In this document: piece after piece, positions 48,801 through 58,045 of the stretch
How positions within the stretch are numbered: position 1 is the first letter of the stretch
Layout of the letters: every line of letters starts with the position of its first letter
From: Arenimonas daejeonensis
Lineage (GTDB): Bacteria > Pseudomonadota > Gammaproteobacteria > Xanthomonadales > Xanthomonadaceae
Assembly (NCBI RefSeq): GCF_007993735.1
Contig: NZ_CP042453.1
Location: 1,488,001 to 1,552,000, forward strand
Length of the DNA stretch: 64,000 nt
Direction of reading: 5' to 3'
Notes under the pieces: generated by a model
What the model was told of the DNA's origin: nothing
The model's database searches: none
Seen by the model: the letters and a program-made list of their open reading frames with translations, nothing else
Position numbers and translations under genes: made by a program

Positions 48801-49757
48801 CCAATTGGCCAAGATCGACACCGGGGCGACGGGCGGCAACGGCTTGGCTTCGCCCCGCGCGGCGGACTTGAATGCCGACGGCAAGGTGGACTACGTCTAC
48901 GCGGGCGACCTGCAAGGTCACATCTGGAAGTTCGACTTCACGTCGAACGTCGCCACCAATTGGGCCGTGGCCCTGAGTGGGCAGCCCTTGTTCACCGCGA
49001 CTGACAGTGGCGGGGCCGCGCAGCCGATCACAGGTGGCCTCGCCCTGGCCCGCGAGTCGACCTCGGACGAGATATGGGTCACGTTCGGTACTGGCAAGTT
49101 GATTTCCTCCGGAGACTTGTCCGATACCAGTGTCCAGACCATGTACGGCGTGATTGATGGTGACGTGCCGGTGGTGCGGGCTGACCTGACGGTTCGTACG
49201 ATAGCTGCGGTGGGCATAGATTCCGCTGGCCGCCCTGCTCGCGCATTCGAGACGTTAGGAACTGCCGGCCGATTCCGATGGCTGGTTTGTGGACCTCGGC
49301 AACCCGACGCCGGGTGAGCGCGTGATCAGCGGCGCACGTGTCAGTGGTCGTGCAGTTATCATGTCGAGCGTCATTCCTTCCGCTGGCACGGGTTGCGAGG
49401 CCAGTGGTGGTGGTTACCTGAATGCACTCGATGTGTTCACGGGTACCAGCCCCACCGCCAGCGGTGGCGGCAGCGGCTCGTCGTCGTTCTTCGACGTCGA
49501 CGGCGATGGAGCGGGTGGCGACGAGGGCATCACCGACTCTGGTGGTACTGGGCTGGTGGATGCCGATGGCAACCCACTGGTGGTCGGCTCGATCGATCTG
49601 GGCATCGGTATGCCGACCGAATCCAGCCAGATCGACGACCCTGGTGCTGGTCTGCGGTTCGGGTGGTGTTTGCGCTGAAGTGCCTGCCGCGCCGCAGGAA
49701 GGTGGTCCGGGTTCGCCGCGCCGCATGTCCTGGCGCGAACTGTTCGGAGGGGATTGA
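45892..49757 (+). CDS. pilY1: Type IV pilus tip-associated adhesin PilY1 (two frame disruptions near the end)
   Basis: An exported protein of about 1288 residues after correction. A signal peptide (AVAAAFVATLFALPVTSVMAQ) precedes a von Willebrand A-like domain with MIDAS start FILDDSGSM, a jelly-roll-like insert (SFYSGGGGSGNLRLRVYD), and the C-terminal PilY1 beta-propeller (SPFYVRDSETIFVGANDGMLHA; GKVDYVYAGDLQGHIWKFDF), whose DLNADGKVDYVYAG loop binds Ca. Breaks lie near 49258 (TTAGG, probably TTCCAGG) and near 49645 (ACCTGG read as ACCCTGG). The true C-terminus is MSWRELFGGD, ending at 49757. It controls pilus extension and surface sensing. Confidence 0.92.
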
Positions 49758-49760
49758 TCC

Positions 49761-50186
49761 ATGAGCAAGATTCGCGGCAAGACCAAGGGCTTCACCCTGA
49801 TCGAGTTGATGATCGTCGTGGCGATCCTCGGCATTCTGGCGGCAATCGCCTACGCGTCGTATCAGAACAGCGTGATCAATTCGCGGCGGGCGGCTGCATC
49901 GGCTTGCCTCATGGAAATGGCGCAGTATATGGAGCGCGCGTACACGACTAACATCACCTACGTCTTGTCGGTGCAGCAGCAGGGTGCCATTTCCTCCCTG
50001 TCGTGCCAGGCTGATCTGGGTATTTTCTACACGTTCTCTCCCGGCGTCCCGACGGCCAGTGCCTATACGCTGGTGGCCACGGCACAGGGGCCGCAGCTCA
50101 AGGACACGAAGTGCGGCAATCTGAGCCTGAACCAGGCAGGTACCCGGTTGGTCAGTGGTACAGCGACACCAGCCGAATGCTGGTGA
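49761..50186 (+). CDS. pilE: Type IV pilin PilE
   Basis: A 141-residue pilin. Leader MSKIRGKTKG, cleavage before FTLIELMIVVAILGILAAIAYASYQ, then a C-terminal domain with Cys pairs (SACLMEM; SLSCQAD; DTKCGNL; AECW). It is the last gene of the minor pilin operon, as PilE in Pseudomonas. It begins three bases after the pilY1 stop and is followed by a terminator. Confidence 0.93.
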   Translation: MSKIRGKTKGFTLIELMIVVAILGILAAIAYASYQNSVINSRRAAASACLMEMAQYMERAYTTNITYVLSVQQQGAISSLSCQADLGIFYTFSPGVPTASAYTLVATAQGPQLKDTKCGNLSLNQAGTRLVSGTATPAECW

Positions 50187-50207
50187 AAGGCCATCTCCTG
50201 AAACGAA

Positions 50208-50236
50208 AAAGGCTCGCAGCAATGCGAGCCTTTTCT
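50208..50236 (+). terminator. Bidirectional Rho-independent terminator after pilE
   Basis: AAAGGCTCGCA, loop GCAA, TGCGAGCCTTT, flanked by an A run on the left and T residues on the right. It can stop both pilE transcription and the convergent tRNA-Asn transcript, whose 3' end is 10 bases away. Confidence 0.93.
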
Positions 50237-50245
50237 TGGAATACC

Positions 50246-50322
50246 TGGCGCCCGAAGTTGGACTCGAACCAACGACCCCCTGATTAACAGTCAAGTGCTC
50301 TAACCGGCTGAGCTATTCGGGC
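50246..50322 (-). tRNA. tRNA-Asn (anticodon GTT), CCA encoded
   Basis: A 77-base cloverleaf on the minus strand. The acceptor GCCCGAA pairs with TTCGGGC, the D arm is AGCTCAGCCGGTTAGAGC, the anticodon loop is CTGTTAA, and the T arm is GGTTCGAGTCC, followed by G-CCA. No integrase or duplicated tRNA end is seen nearby. Confidence 0.97.
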
Positions 50323-50332
50323 GGGGATGGGC

Positions 50333-50360
50333 ATTTTAAACATCCTGGCGGCCCGGTCAA
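50333..50360 (-). promoter_or_regulatory. Sigma-70 promoter of tRNA-Asn
   Basis: On the minus strand, TTGACC (50360-50355) and TAAAAT (50338-50333) are separated by 16 bases, 11 bases before the tRNA 5' end. A good match to the consensus. Confidence 0.75.
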
Positions 50361-50372
50361 GCCTCGGAGGGG

Positions 50373-50912
50373 TCAGGGGACGTAGGGACAAGGGCTGTCG
50401 GGCGCTTTGCCGGGCTGTGTACGGGCGCGTCCGGCCAGGTTGACCACCACATCGCCCAAGTGGTGCGGACCGCGATGCGAGCAGACACGGAGCGTGAGAT
50501 TGTTGCCCCCGCTCAGCCCGGTAGGCTGATAGCGCACCCGGTGCCGGCCCGCGGTACTCCGTATCGCCAGCCTGCCGGTCCTCTCCGGTTCGTGCCACAG
50601 GACCGCACCAGCATCGCTTGGCTGTTTCTCCCTGTCTGGGTCGTAGTACACGATCCAACCCTGCTCCCACACCAAGTCGTCCCGGCAATACCTGCCATCG
50701 GCACTGGGGCAGACAGTCACCGCCATGCGGCGGCTGATGGCCGCCATGCGTGCACTCATCAGGGAGGTCGTCAACGTGTGGAAGGCATTCAGAGTGTCGG
50801 CCCGTTCCCGCAAGATAGCCATCGCAGGGATCCCAGCGACGAGCAGGGCTGACATGACCACGAGCGCCGCCACGAGCTCGACAATGCTGAATCCCCGGGG
50901 TGGCATGGGCAT
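50373..50912 (-). CDS. Second GspH/FimT-family pseudopilin
   Basis: A 179-residue pseudopilin from MPMPPRG at 50912. The prepilin site lies before [24 protein letters not shown], followed by a GspH domain ([59 protein letters not shown]). An earlier ATG at 50942 would add 10 residues. It stands alone on the opposite strand from the main pilin operon and may be another FimT/FimU paralogue. Confidence 0.87.
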   Translation of the reverse strand: MPMPPRGFSIVELVAALVVMSALLVAGIPAMAILRERADTLNAFHTLTTSLMSARMAAISRRMAVTVCPSADGRYCRDDLVWEQGWIVYYDPDREKQPSDAGAVLWHEPERTGRLAIRSTAGRHRVRYQPTGLSGGNNLTLRVCSHRGPHHLGDVVVNLAGRARTQPGKAPDSPCPYVP

Positions 50913-51028
50913 GTCGATATGGGCTCCTGGCGAGGGCCCCAATGTTCGGGAACCTTGCAGGGGCTGTGCATAGGTATTCTTCCGTCGCGGGCGTCAGGGT
51001 TGGCCCCGAAAGCATGCGGATGCCTCGC

Positions 51029-51034
51029 TATAAT
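51029..51034 (+). promoter_or_regulatory. -10 element of uvrB
   Basis: A perfect TATAAT lies 27 bases before the uvrB ATG. No -35 at standard spacing is convincing, and I see no LexA-type site. Confidence 0.45.
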
Positions 51035-51061
51035 CGCCCGTTGGATTCCCCGAGCTCATAT

Positions 51062-53077
51062 ATGTCCGACCGTTTCGAACTCGTCGCGCCCTACCAGCCC
51101 GCCGGCGACCAGCCGCAGGCCATCCGGCGCCTGGTGGACGGATTCGAGGCCGGCCTGGCCCAGCAGACCCTGCTGGGTGTCACCGGCTCGGGCAAGACCT
51201 ACACAATCGCCAACGTCATCGAGGCGGTGCAGAAGCCGACCCTGGTGCTGGCCCCGAACAAGACCCTGGCCGCCCAGCTCTACGGTGAGTTCAAGTCCTT
51301 CTTCCCGCACAACTCGGTCGAATACTTCGTCAGCTACTACGACTACTACCAGCCCGAGGCCTACATACCGTCGACCGACACCTTCATCGAGAAGGACAGC
51401 AACATCAACGAGCACATCGAACAGATGCGCCTGTCGGCGACCAAGGCCCTGCTGGAGCGACGCGACGCGGTGGTGGTGGCCAGCGTCTCGGCCATCTACG
51501 GCCTGGGCGACCCGAACGAGTACTTCCGGATGGTGCTGCACCTGGTCAAGGGCGACCGCATCGACCAGCGCGAGCTGATACGCCGCCTGACCGAGATGCA
51601 GTACAGCCGCAACGAGACCGAACTGGTGCGCGGCGCCTTCCGCGTGCGCGGCGAGACCATCGACGTGCACCCGGCAGAATCCGAGATCGAGGCCCTGAGG
51701 ATCGAACTGTTCGACGGCGAGATCGAGAACGTCGCCCTGTTCGACCCGCTCACCGGCCACGTCTTCCGCAAGCTGCAGCGCTACACGCTTTACCCGAAGT
51801 CGCACTACGTCACCACGCGGCGCACGGTGCTGGACGCCATCGAGACCATCAAGGTCGAGTTCAGCGCCCGCATGGAGGAGCTTTACAAGGCCAACAAGCT
51901 GGTCGAGGCGCAACGCCTGCAGCAGCGCACCATGTACGACATCGAGATGATGGCCGAAGTGGGTTTCTGCTCGGGCATCGAGAATTACAGCCGGCACCTG
52001 ACCGGGCAGATGCCGGGCGAACCGCCGCCCTGCCTGTTCGACTACCTGCCGCCGGACGCGCTGCTGGTGGTGGACGAATCGCATGTCACCGTCCCGCAGC
52101 TGGGCGCCATGTACAAAGGCGATCGTTCGCGCAAGGAAACCCTGGTGGAGTTCGGTTTCCGGCTGCCGTCGGCCCTGGACAACCGGCCGCTGAAGTTCGA
52201 GGAATGGGAGCGCCGCGCGCCGCGCAGCATCTTCGTCTCGGCCACGCCCGGAAAATACGAGATCGAGAAGTCCGGCGACCAGGTGGTCGAACTGCTCGTG
52301 CGACCCACCGGACTGATCGACCCGGAAGTCGAGATCCGCCCGGTCGCCACCCAGGTGGACGACGTGCTGTCCGAGATCCACGCACGCGTGAAGCTCGGCG
52401 ACCGCGTGCTGATCACCACGCTGACCAAGAAGATGGCCGAGAACCTCACCGACTACCTGTCCGAACACGACGTGAAGGTACGCTACCTGCACAGCGACGT
52501 GGACACGGTGGAACGTGTCGAGATCATCCGCGACCTGCGCCTGGGCGTGTTCGACGTGCTGGTCGGCATCAACCTGTTGCGCGAGGGGCTGGACATGCCG
52601 GAGGTGTCGCTGGTGGCGATCCTGGACGCCGACAAGGAAGGTTTCCTGCGTTCCACCGGTTCGCTGATCCAGACCATCGGCCGCGCCGCCCGCAATGTGC
52701 GCGGCAAGGCCATCCTCTACGCCGACCGCATCACCAACTCGATGAAGGCCGCGATCGACGAAACCGACCGCCGCCGCCAGCGGCAGGTCGACTACAACCT
52801 AGAGCACGGCATCACGCCCACCAGCATCGTCCGTGCCGTCATGGACGTGATGGAAGGCGCCCGCAGCGAGCCCGATGACGCCCGGGGCCGCGGCAAGGCC
52901 CGCCGGGTGGCGGAGGAGGGCACCGACTACGCACTGCTTGACCCGACCCAGCTGGCGGCCCGGCTCAAGCAGCTCGAGGCCCGCATGCACAAACACGCCC
53001 AGGACCTGGAGTTCGAGGAAGCGGCCAAGGTCCGCGACGAGATCCACCGCCTCAGGACGCAGGGGTTGATGGCCTGA
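51062..53077 (+). CDS. uvrB: Excinuclease ABC subunit B UvrB
   Basis: A 671-residue nucleotide excision repair helicase. Walker [17 protein letters not shown], beta-hairpin [21 protein letters not shown], the DESHVT box, motif [28 protein letters not shown] and QTIGRAARN, and a C-terminal UVR motif ([26 protein letters not shown]) that binds UvrC. Intact and full length. Confidence 0.98.
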   Translation: MSDRFELVAPYQPAGDQPQAIRRLVDGFEAGLAQQTLLGVTGSGKTYTIANVIEAVQKPTLVLAPNKTLAAQLYGEFKSFFPHNSVEYFVSYYDYYQPEAYIPSTDTFIEKDSNINEHIEQMRLSATKALLERRDAVVVASVSAIYGLGDPNEYFRMVLHLVKGDRIDQRELIRRLTEMQYSRNETELVRGAFRVRGETIDVHPAESEIEALRIELFDGEIENVALFDPLTGHVFRKLQRYTLYPKSHYVTTRRTVLDAIETIKVEFSARMEELYKANKLVEAQRLQQRTMYDIEMMAEVGFCSGIENYSRHLTGQMPGEPPPCLFDYLPPDALLVVDESHVTVPQLGAMYKGDRSRKETLVEFGFRLPSALDNRPLKFEEWERRAPRSIFVSATPGKYEIEKSGDQVVELLVRPTGLIDPEVEIRPVATQVDDVLSEIHARVKLGDRVLITTLTKKMAENLTDYLSEHDVKVRYLHSDVDTVERVEIIRDLRLGVFDVLVGINLLREGLDMPEVSLVAILDADKEGFLRSTGSLIQTIGRAARNVRGKAILYADRITNSMKAAIDETDRRRQRQVDYNLEHGITPTSIVRAVMDVMEGARSEPDDARGRGKARRVAEEGTDYALLDPTQLAARLKQLEARMHKHAQDLEFEEAAKVRDEIHRLRTQGLMA

Positions 53078-53121
53078 AAGGCCCATGGGACACGGTTCTC
53101 CGGCCGCGGCCCGGGCCGCCG

Positions 53122-53151
53122 TTGCCGCCGCTCTCGGTCCGTTGCTATACT
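53122..53151 (+). promoter_or_regulatory. Promoter of tRNA-Val
   Basis: TTGCCG (53122-53127) and TATACT (53146-53151) are separated by 18 bases, with a GC-rich discriminator before the tRNA at 53165, as expected of a stringently controlled stable-RNA promoter. Confidence 0.6.
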
Positions 53152-53164
53152 TCGCGCCCCTTAT

Positions 53165-53239
53165 GGGCGGTTAGCTCAGCGGTAGAGCACTACCTTGACA
53201 TGGTAGGGGTCACAGGTTCGAAACCTGTACCGCCCACCA
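53165..53239 (+). tRNA. tRNA-Val (anticodon GAC), CCA encoded
   Basis: A 75-base cloverleaf. The acceptor GGGCGGT pairs with ACCGCCC, the D arm is AGCTCAGCGGTAGAGC, the anticodon loop is TTGACAT with GAC, and the T arm is AGGTTCGAAACCT, then A-CCA. Confidence 0.97.
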
Positions 53240-53290
53240 TCCAGGCCAGGCACGACGTGCCGGCGGATGGTCCCAGAGGGTAAACAAGCG

Positions 53291-53318
53291 AAAGGCCACC
53301 CCAGCGGTGGCCTTTTTC
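53291..53318 (+). terminator. Rho-independent terminator after tRNA-Val
   Basis: AAAGGCCACC, loop CCAGC, GGTGGCCTTT then TTC. A 10-bp stem 52 bases after the tRNA. Between here and 53495 I see no gene. Confidence 0.9.
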
Positions 53319-53495
53319 GTTTCCGGCCCTCTGCCGGAACGCCCGGTCCTGCCGTGTAGTGCCTAGAGCCAATAGACACCTCTCCGGGCGGCATCAATCA
53401 TGCCCCTGGATTCAAAACGAAGGCCTAGACGTCCCGGAGCCCGGTGGGTTCCGGTCGGACCCAACGACGGGCATTCGCCCCGGGAGGCTCGTGTC

Positions 53496-54293
53496 ATGAA
53501 AGCAAGTCAGGCGTCATCCATCGGTTTTACCTTCGCGGTTTCCCTCCTCCTGTCTGCCCCCATGGTGCAGGCGGCAGAGGCTGCCGCCGCGCCGGCAGCC
53601 AGCGCCCCGGCCATCGACCCGACCTCGCTGGCGGCACTCGACCGGATGGGCGAAGCGCTTCGCGGACTGAAGCACTTCAGCCTGACCTCCGACACCACGC
53701 TCGAACTGGTGCTCGAGGACGGCCAGAAGATCGACCTGGATGGCACGGTCTCGTACAAGGTGGTCAAGCCGGACCAGCTCTTTGTCGAAATCAGGAGCGA
53801 CCGCCGCCTGCGCGAGCTCTATTTCGACGGCAAGGACCTCACCATCAACTCGCCGCGCCTGGGGCTCTATGCCTCCACGCCGGTGGAAGCCCGGACCCTG
53901 GGCGAGTTCGTCGTCAATGCGGCGGAAAAATACGACATCAACTTCCCCTGGCGGACCTCTTCTACTGGGGTACCGACCTGGCGCCCAAGGACCTGATCCG
54001 TACCGGCACCCATGTCGGCAAGGTCACCTGGACGGGGTCGCGACCGACCATTACGCCTTCACCCAGGAAGGCGTGCACTGGCAGATATGGATCACGGAAG
54101 CGGACTCCTGCCCGTGAAGATGGTGATCACCAGCCAGGCCGATCCGGCGTTGCCGCAGTACCGTGCACGCCTGCAATGGGACACCAAGACGCCGGTGCTG
54201 GCGTCGGCGTTCAAGTTCACGCCCGCCAAGGACTCGCAGCGGATCGTGCTGGCTGCCGACGTGGCTTCGGCTGAAGTGGAAGGGGAGAACTGA
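53496..54293 (+). CDS. DUF2092-family periplasmic protein (three frame disruptions)
   Basis: About 266 residues after correction. A signal peptide (FTFAVSLLLSAPMVQAAEA) is followed by a LolA/LolB-like DUF2092 domain: LKHFSLTSDTTLELVLEDGQKIDLDGTVSYKV, PDQLFVEIRSDRRLRELYFDGKDLTI, and a C-terminal MVITSQADPALPQYRARLQWD. Three lost bases lie near 53952 (CCCCCTGG read as CCCCTGG), near 54030 (ACCCTGG read as ACCTGG) and near 54104 (probably CCTGGCCC read as CCTGCCC). GGGAGG precedes ATG 53496. It is the first of a three-gene envelope cluster; its ligand is unknown. Confidence 0.83.
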
Positions 54294-54294
54294 C

Positions 54295-54801
54295 ATGGCT
54301 GCCAACATCTCGATGAAACTTCCGCTGATCGCCGCGGTGTGCCTGATCGGGGCAAGCCTCGCGGTTCCGTTCGAGTTCGCGGAAGCCGCCCGTGGCGGTG
54401 GCAACGCACGTGCCGGCGCCCAGACCAGCGTCAATCGCCCGGCCGCCAATACCAACCGCGGCGGCGGGTCCGCCCGGGCCAATACCTCGTCGTCCGGTGG
54501 CCGGAACGTCAACCGGAACACCAACGTCAACCAGAACGTGAACGTCAATGTAAACAACAATGGCAACCGCGACTGGGACAACGACTGCTGCGACAACGAC
54601 TGGGACGACAACCCGCTCGCCAGGGCGGCGGTCGTGACGGGCACCATCGCGGCGATCGGATCGATCGTGCGCCAGCCGCCGGCGAACTGCGTGCCGGTCT
54701 CGCACCAGAACATCACCTACCAGCAGTGTGGTTCCACCTGGTACCAACCGCAGTATTCTGGCTCCAACGTCCAGTACATGGTGGTCAGTCCACCCTATTG
54801 A
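54295..54801 (+). CDS. Asn/Gly-rich exported protein, function unknown
   Basis: A 168-residue protein. Signal peptide to about residue 31 (SLAVPFEFAEAA), then a low-complexity stretch (about 34-95) rich in Asn, Arg, Gly and Ser with alternating NVN/NTN repeats, then DWDNDCCDNDWDDNP, a hydrophobic segment (AAVVTGTIAAIGSIV) and a C-terminal domain with two Cys (PANCVPVSH; TYQQCGSTWYQPQY). This tail resembles many small exported proteins of proteobacteria. It starts one base after the DUF2092 stop. Confidence 0.8.
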   Translation: MAANISMKLPLIAAVCLIGASLAVPFEFAEAARGGGNARAGAQTSVNRPAANTNRGGGSARANTSSSGGRNVNRNTNVNQNVNVNVNNNGNRDWDNDCCDNDWDDNPLARAAVVTGTIAAIGSIVRQPPANCVPVSHQNITYQQCGSTWYQPQYSGSNVQYMVVSPPY

Positions 54802-54803
54802 CC

Positions 54804-55945
54804 ATGATGAAAGCCCCCGCAGCGGCATTGGCCGCCCTGATGGCGATGTCGCTGCCCGGCGGGGTCCGGGCGTCGGAAACCAGCGTCTCCAGCACCAACG
54901 TGATGGACGAGGCGGACAAGGTCGCGCCCACGGATGAGGAAGGGAAGCGGAAGCCCGGCTTTGTCGTCCTGCCGATCCCGCTGTCCAACCCGGCCCTGGG
55001 CAGCGGCCTCGTCGTTGCCGGCGTTTCCTTCTACCAGCCCGAAGGCAGCCCGCGGCCCTGGATGACAGGCGCGGGCGTGTTGTGGACCGACAATGGCAGC
55101 CGCGGCGGCGGCGTGTTCCAGAAGGCCTACCTGGGCGGCGACAAGTACCGCGTCACGGGTTTTGCCGGCGGTGCCAACCTCAACCTCAATTTCTACGGCA
55201 TCGGCGCCGACGATGCGGGTCGGGACTTTTCCATTCCGATCAACCAGAACGGACGCGTCGTGAAGATCGACGGCTTCCGCAAGGTGTGGGAGAACACCTA
55301 CGTCGGCCTGAGGCTGCGCATGGCGACGATCACCACGTCCTTGCGCTTCGACGGTGACGTCCCCGATGTATTCGAGGGCTTGGCGCTGGAGCAGGAGTCG
55401 GACATCGGCGGCCCGGGCCTGCTGGCCCAGTACGACACCCGCGACAGCGAACTGTGGCCGGCCACGGGCAGCTACGCCAACCTGCAGGCGCAATGGGACC
55501 TGGACAGTTTCGGCAGCGACTACGGGTACGACAAACAGGAACTGAGCTACAACCGCTACATGAGCGTGACGGACAGCGCCGTGCTGGCGGTGCGTGGCTC
55601 GGTCTGTCGCGCCGGCGATGGCACGCCCTTCTTCGACCTGTGCCTGTTCGGCGCCTCGAACGACCTGCGCGGTTATGAATCGGGGCAATACCGCGACCGG
55701 GCATTGGCGGCAGTGCAGGCCGAGTACCGGTGGCGATTCACGCCACGCTGGGGTGCGGTGTTTTTGCCGGCGTCGGCAGCGTCGCGCCGACCCTCGGCGA
55801 CCTGGCCGATTCGGTGACGCTGCCTTCCGGGGGCGCGGGCCTGCGGTTCCGCGCGTCGAAGACCTACAACATCAACATCAGCCTCGACTACGCCGTTGGC
55901 CGCGATTCCGAGGCCCTGTACTTCTACATCGGCGAGGCATTCTGA
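54804..55945 (+). CDS. BamA/surface-antigen-like outer membrane beta-barrel protein (one frame disruption)
   Basis: About 380 residues after correction. A signal peptide is followed by a 16-strand-type barrel without POTRA domains. Seen are GFVVLPIPLSNPALGSGLVVAGVSFY, GGVFQKAYLGG, LLAQYDTRDSELWPATGSYANL and SNDLRGYESGQYRDRALAAVQAEYRWRF, with a final aromatic residue (YFYIGEAF). The LRGY motif matches the VRGF/Y loop of the BamA/FhaC barrel superfamily. A T is lost near 55767 (T run), breaking WGAVFFAGVGSVAP. It starts two bases after the Asn-rich gene. Confidence 0.85.
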
Positions 55946-56006
55946 AACCGCGAAGGTCCGGAAGCCCACGCATGCCGCCGGAGGCCAGGACCTTCATGCA
56001 CGGGTT

Positions 56007-57209
56007 TCACGAGCCGGCGCCGTCCTCGACCGCACGCCACACCCGCAGCAGGTTTTCGCCGAGGATCTTTCGGATGTCGGCTTCGGAATAGCCGCGGGCC
56101 TGCAGTCCGGCGACCAGGTTCGGGAAATCCGCCACCGACTTCAGCCCCGTCGGCAGGTTGCCGTTGACGCCATCGAAGTCCGAGCCGATGCCGACATGGT
56201 CGATGCCGACCAGCTTCACGCCATGGTCGATCTGGTCGAGCACGGCGTCGATCGGTGTTTCCCGCCTCGGGTGCGCGGCCTGCCAGGCAGCGCTGAAATC
56301 CGCTTCGCTCTGCACCGGCTTGCCTTCGGCCGCCAGTGCCTCGTTCCGGCGTCGCATCTCCGCCGCGGCGGTGAAATAGTCCTGCGTCTCTTTCGCCGCG
56401 GCCGGGTTGACGAAGGCATTGCCGAAGGCGACCTGGATCACGCCGCCTTTGGCCGCCACCTGCTTCGCCAGTTCATCGCTGATGTTGCGCTCGAAGCCCG
56501 GCGTGAAATGCCGGAACGCGGAATGCGAGGCGATCACCGGTACCTGGCTGAGCCGGACCGCATCGGCGACGGCTTCGTCCGACAGGTGCGAGACATCGAC
56601 CATGATGCCGAGCCGGTTCATCTCCGCGACTACCTGCTCGCCGAAGGGGCTCAGCCCGTTCCATTTTTTGGTCGTGGTGTAGGACGAATCGCTGATGGCG
56701 TTGTTGGCGCTGTGGGTGAGGGTGATATAGCGGATGCCCCGGTCGAAGAAGAACTGGAGCTGCGCGAGGTCCTCGCCGATCGGCGCACCGTTCTCCATGC
56801 CCAGCGGCAGCAGCACGCGACCATCGGTGATGCCCTTTTCGACATCGCGCGGCGAGCGCAGCAGCGCGAACTTGTCCGGATGGCGCTGCACCAGCGCCTC
56901 GACCGCGTCGATCTGCTGGTTGGCGATGCCCCAGGCGGTATCGGCTTCGTCCTCGCCGGCCGAGGTGTAGATGGACATGAAGGCGACATCCAGCCCGCCG
57001 GCCCGTGCCTTGGGATCGAACTCGCGTTCGGCCGTGGCCATGCCGATGTCATGCCAGCGCTCCAGCAGCATGCCGGGTGCATCGATGTGGGTGTCGACGA
57101 TGATGGCGTGCTGCGCGAGCTCGGTTGCCGGACGGGTCGCGTCGGCGAATGCCGGGCCCGCGGTCATCAAAACGATTGTCAGAGGAACCGAAAAGCCATT
57201 GCCGCGCAT
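56007..57209 (-). CDS. Exported membrane dipeptidase (M19, renal dipeptidase family)
   Basis: A 400-residue zinc dipeptidase with a signal peptide (VPLTIVLMTAGPAFADA). Metal ligands are in VDTHIDAP (HxD), LPLGMENGAP (Glu), MVDVSHLSD and ASHSAFRHF (His), and IGSDFDGV (Asp). It hydrolyses dipeptides, possibly D-amino-acid containing ones. Its start to the next gene leaves a 98-base gap with no feature seen. Confidence 0.94.
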   Translation of the reverse strand: MRGNGFSVPLTIVLMTAGPAFADATRPATELAQHAIIVDTHIDAPGMLLERWHDIGMATAEREFDPKARAGGLDVAFMSIYTSAGEDEADTAWGIANQQIDAVEALVQRHPDKFALLRSPRDVEKGITDGRVLLPLGMENGAPIGEDLAQLQFFFDRGIRYITLTHSANNAISDSSYTTTKKWNGLSPFGEQVVAEMNRLGIMVDVSHLSDEAVADAVRLSQVPVIASHSAFRHFTPGFERNISDELAKQVAAKGGVIQVAFGNAFVNPAAAKETQDYFTAAAEMRRRNEALAAEGKPVQSEADFSAAWQAAHPRRETPIDAVLDQIDHGVKLVGIDHVGIGSDFDGVNGNLPTGLKSVADFPNLVAGLQARGYSEADIRKILGENLLRVWRAVEDGAGS

Positions 57210-57307
57210 GCCTGTCTCCAGAATTCGTTGATGTCGTCCGGACCGATCGTCGTTGGTGCCGGGGTGTCAATGCAATACGCCGTGGCCGGTCGTCCCGTCG
57301 AGCCGTG

Positions 57308-58045
57308 TCAGGGCGCCGTCATCCGGTGCCTGCGCAAGCGCTCGTAGACCGGACGGCAGGCGTCCGCGACTTCGGCGGCCGCGCCGGTCAGGTCGGTTTC
57401 CCGAGCGCGCCAGGGTTCGAAGCCCGTGGACTTCCAGACCGCGTCGTACCAATGGGGTGCCCAGATGCCGTCGCTGTCCCGCGGTCCTGCCGGCCAGGCC
57501 AGCATTCGGGGCGCTGTGAAGTCGATGCCCAGCCGTGTACACAGCGCACGCAGGTGCGCCTCGGGCGCCTGCAGGAAATCACCGGCGTCGATCACGGGCG
57601 GCGCTTCGCCCAGGCGGTCACTGAGCTGGTCGAACAGCCGGCCCTGCTGCGGCAGGCCGATGTCTTCCGGCGTCACCGTGGCGCGGGACTTCAGATAGGA
57701 CGCCACCACTTCACTCGGGTCGCGGACCAGGAACACGTTCGTCAGCCCGAAGATCCAGTCTGTCGCCATGTCCGGCAGCAGGTGGTGGCTCATGTGCTTC
57801 TGGTACCAGACCGGGCGGCCACCGGGAATCGGGCCGGTCATCGTCGCGACGACCTTGCGCCAGTCGGTTTCACCGTCCGCGATCACCTCGTCGCGCCCGG
57901 GATGGTCCAGCCCGGTCGCGGCCAGGTAGGCGGCATAGAGCGGCTCGTCGCTGACGACGCAGTCCTCTCGGTTCTCCCAGGCCCGCATCATCGCCGTGGA
58001 AATGTTGCGCGGGCCGCTCCACATCGCGATCCGCAGGCCGCTCAT
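57308..58045 (-). CDS. Sulfotransferase-family protein
   Basis: A 245-residue P-loop protein. The PAPS-binding loop reads IAMWSGPRNISTAMMRAWENR and the second cofactor region is NVFLVRDPSEVVASYLKSR. The substrate is unknown. It is translationally coupled to a class IV aminotransferase (four-base overlap), suggesting a joint role in modifying an amino-acid-derived metabolite. Confidence 0.82.
   Translation of the reverse strand: MSGLRIAMWSGPRNISTAMMRAWENREDCVVSDEPLYAAYLAATGLDHPGRDEVIADGETDWRKVVATMTGPIPGGRPVWYQKHMSHHLLPDMATDWIFGLTNVFLVRDPSEVVASYLKSRATVTPEDIGLPQQGRLFDQLSDRLGEAPPVIDAGDFLQAPEAHLRALCTRLGIDFTAPRMLAWPAGPRDSDGIWAPHWYDAVWKSTGFEPWRARETDLTGAAAEVADACRPVYERLRRHRMTAP

Noticed and set aside
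50246-50322. tRNA-Asn as an integration site of a mobile element
   Set aside because: No integrase, no second copy of the tRNA end and no compositional change in the flanks.
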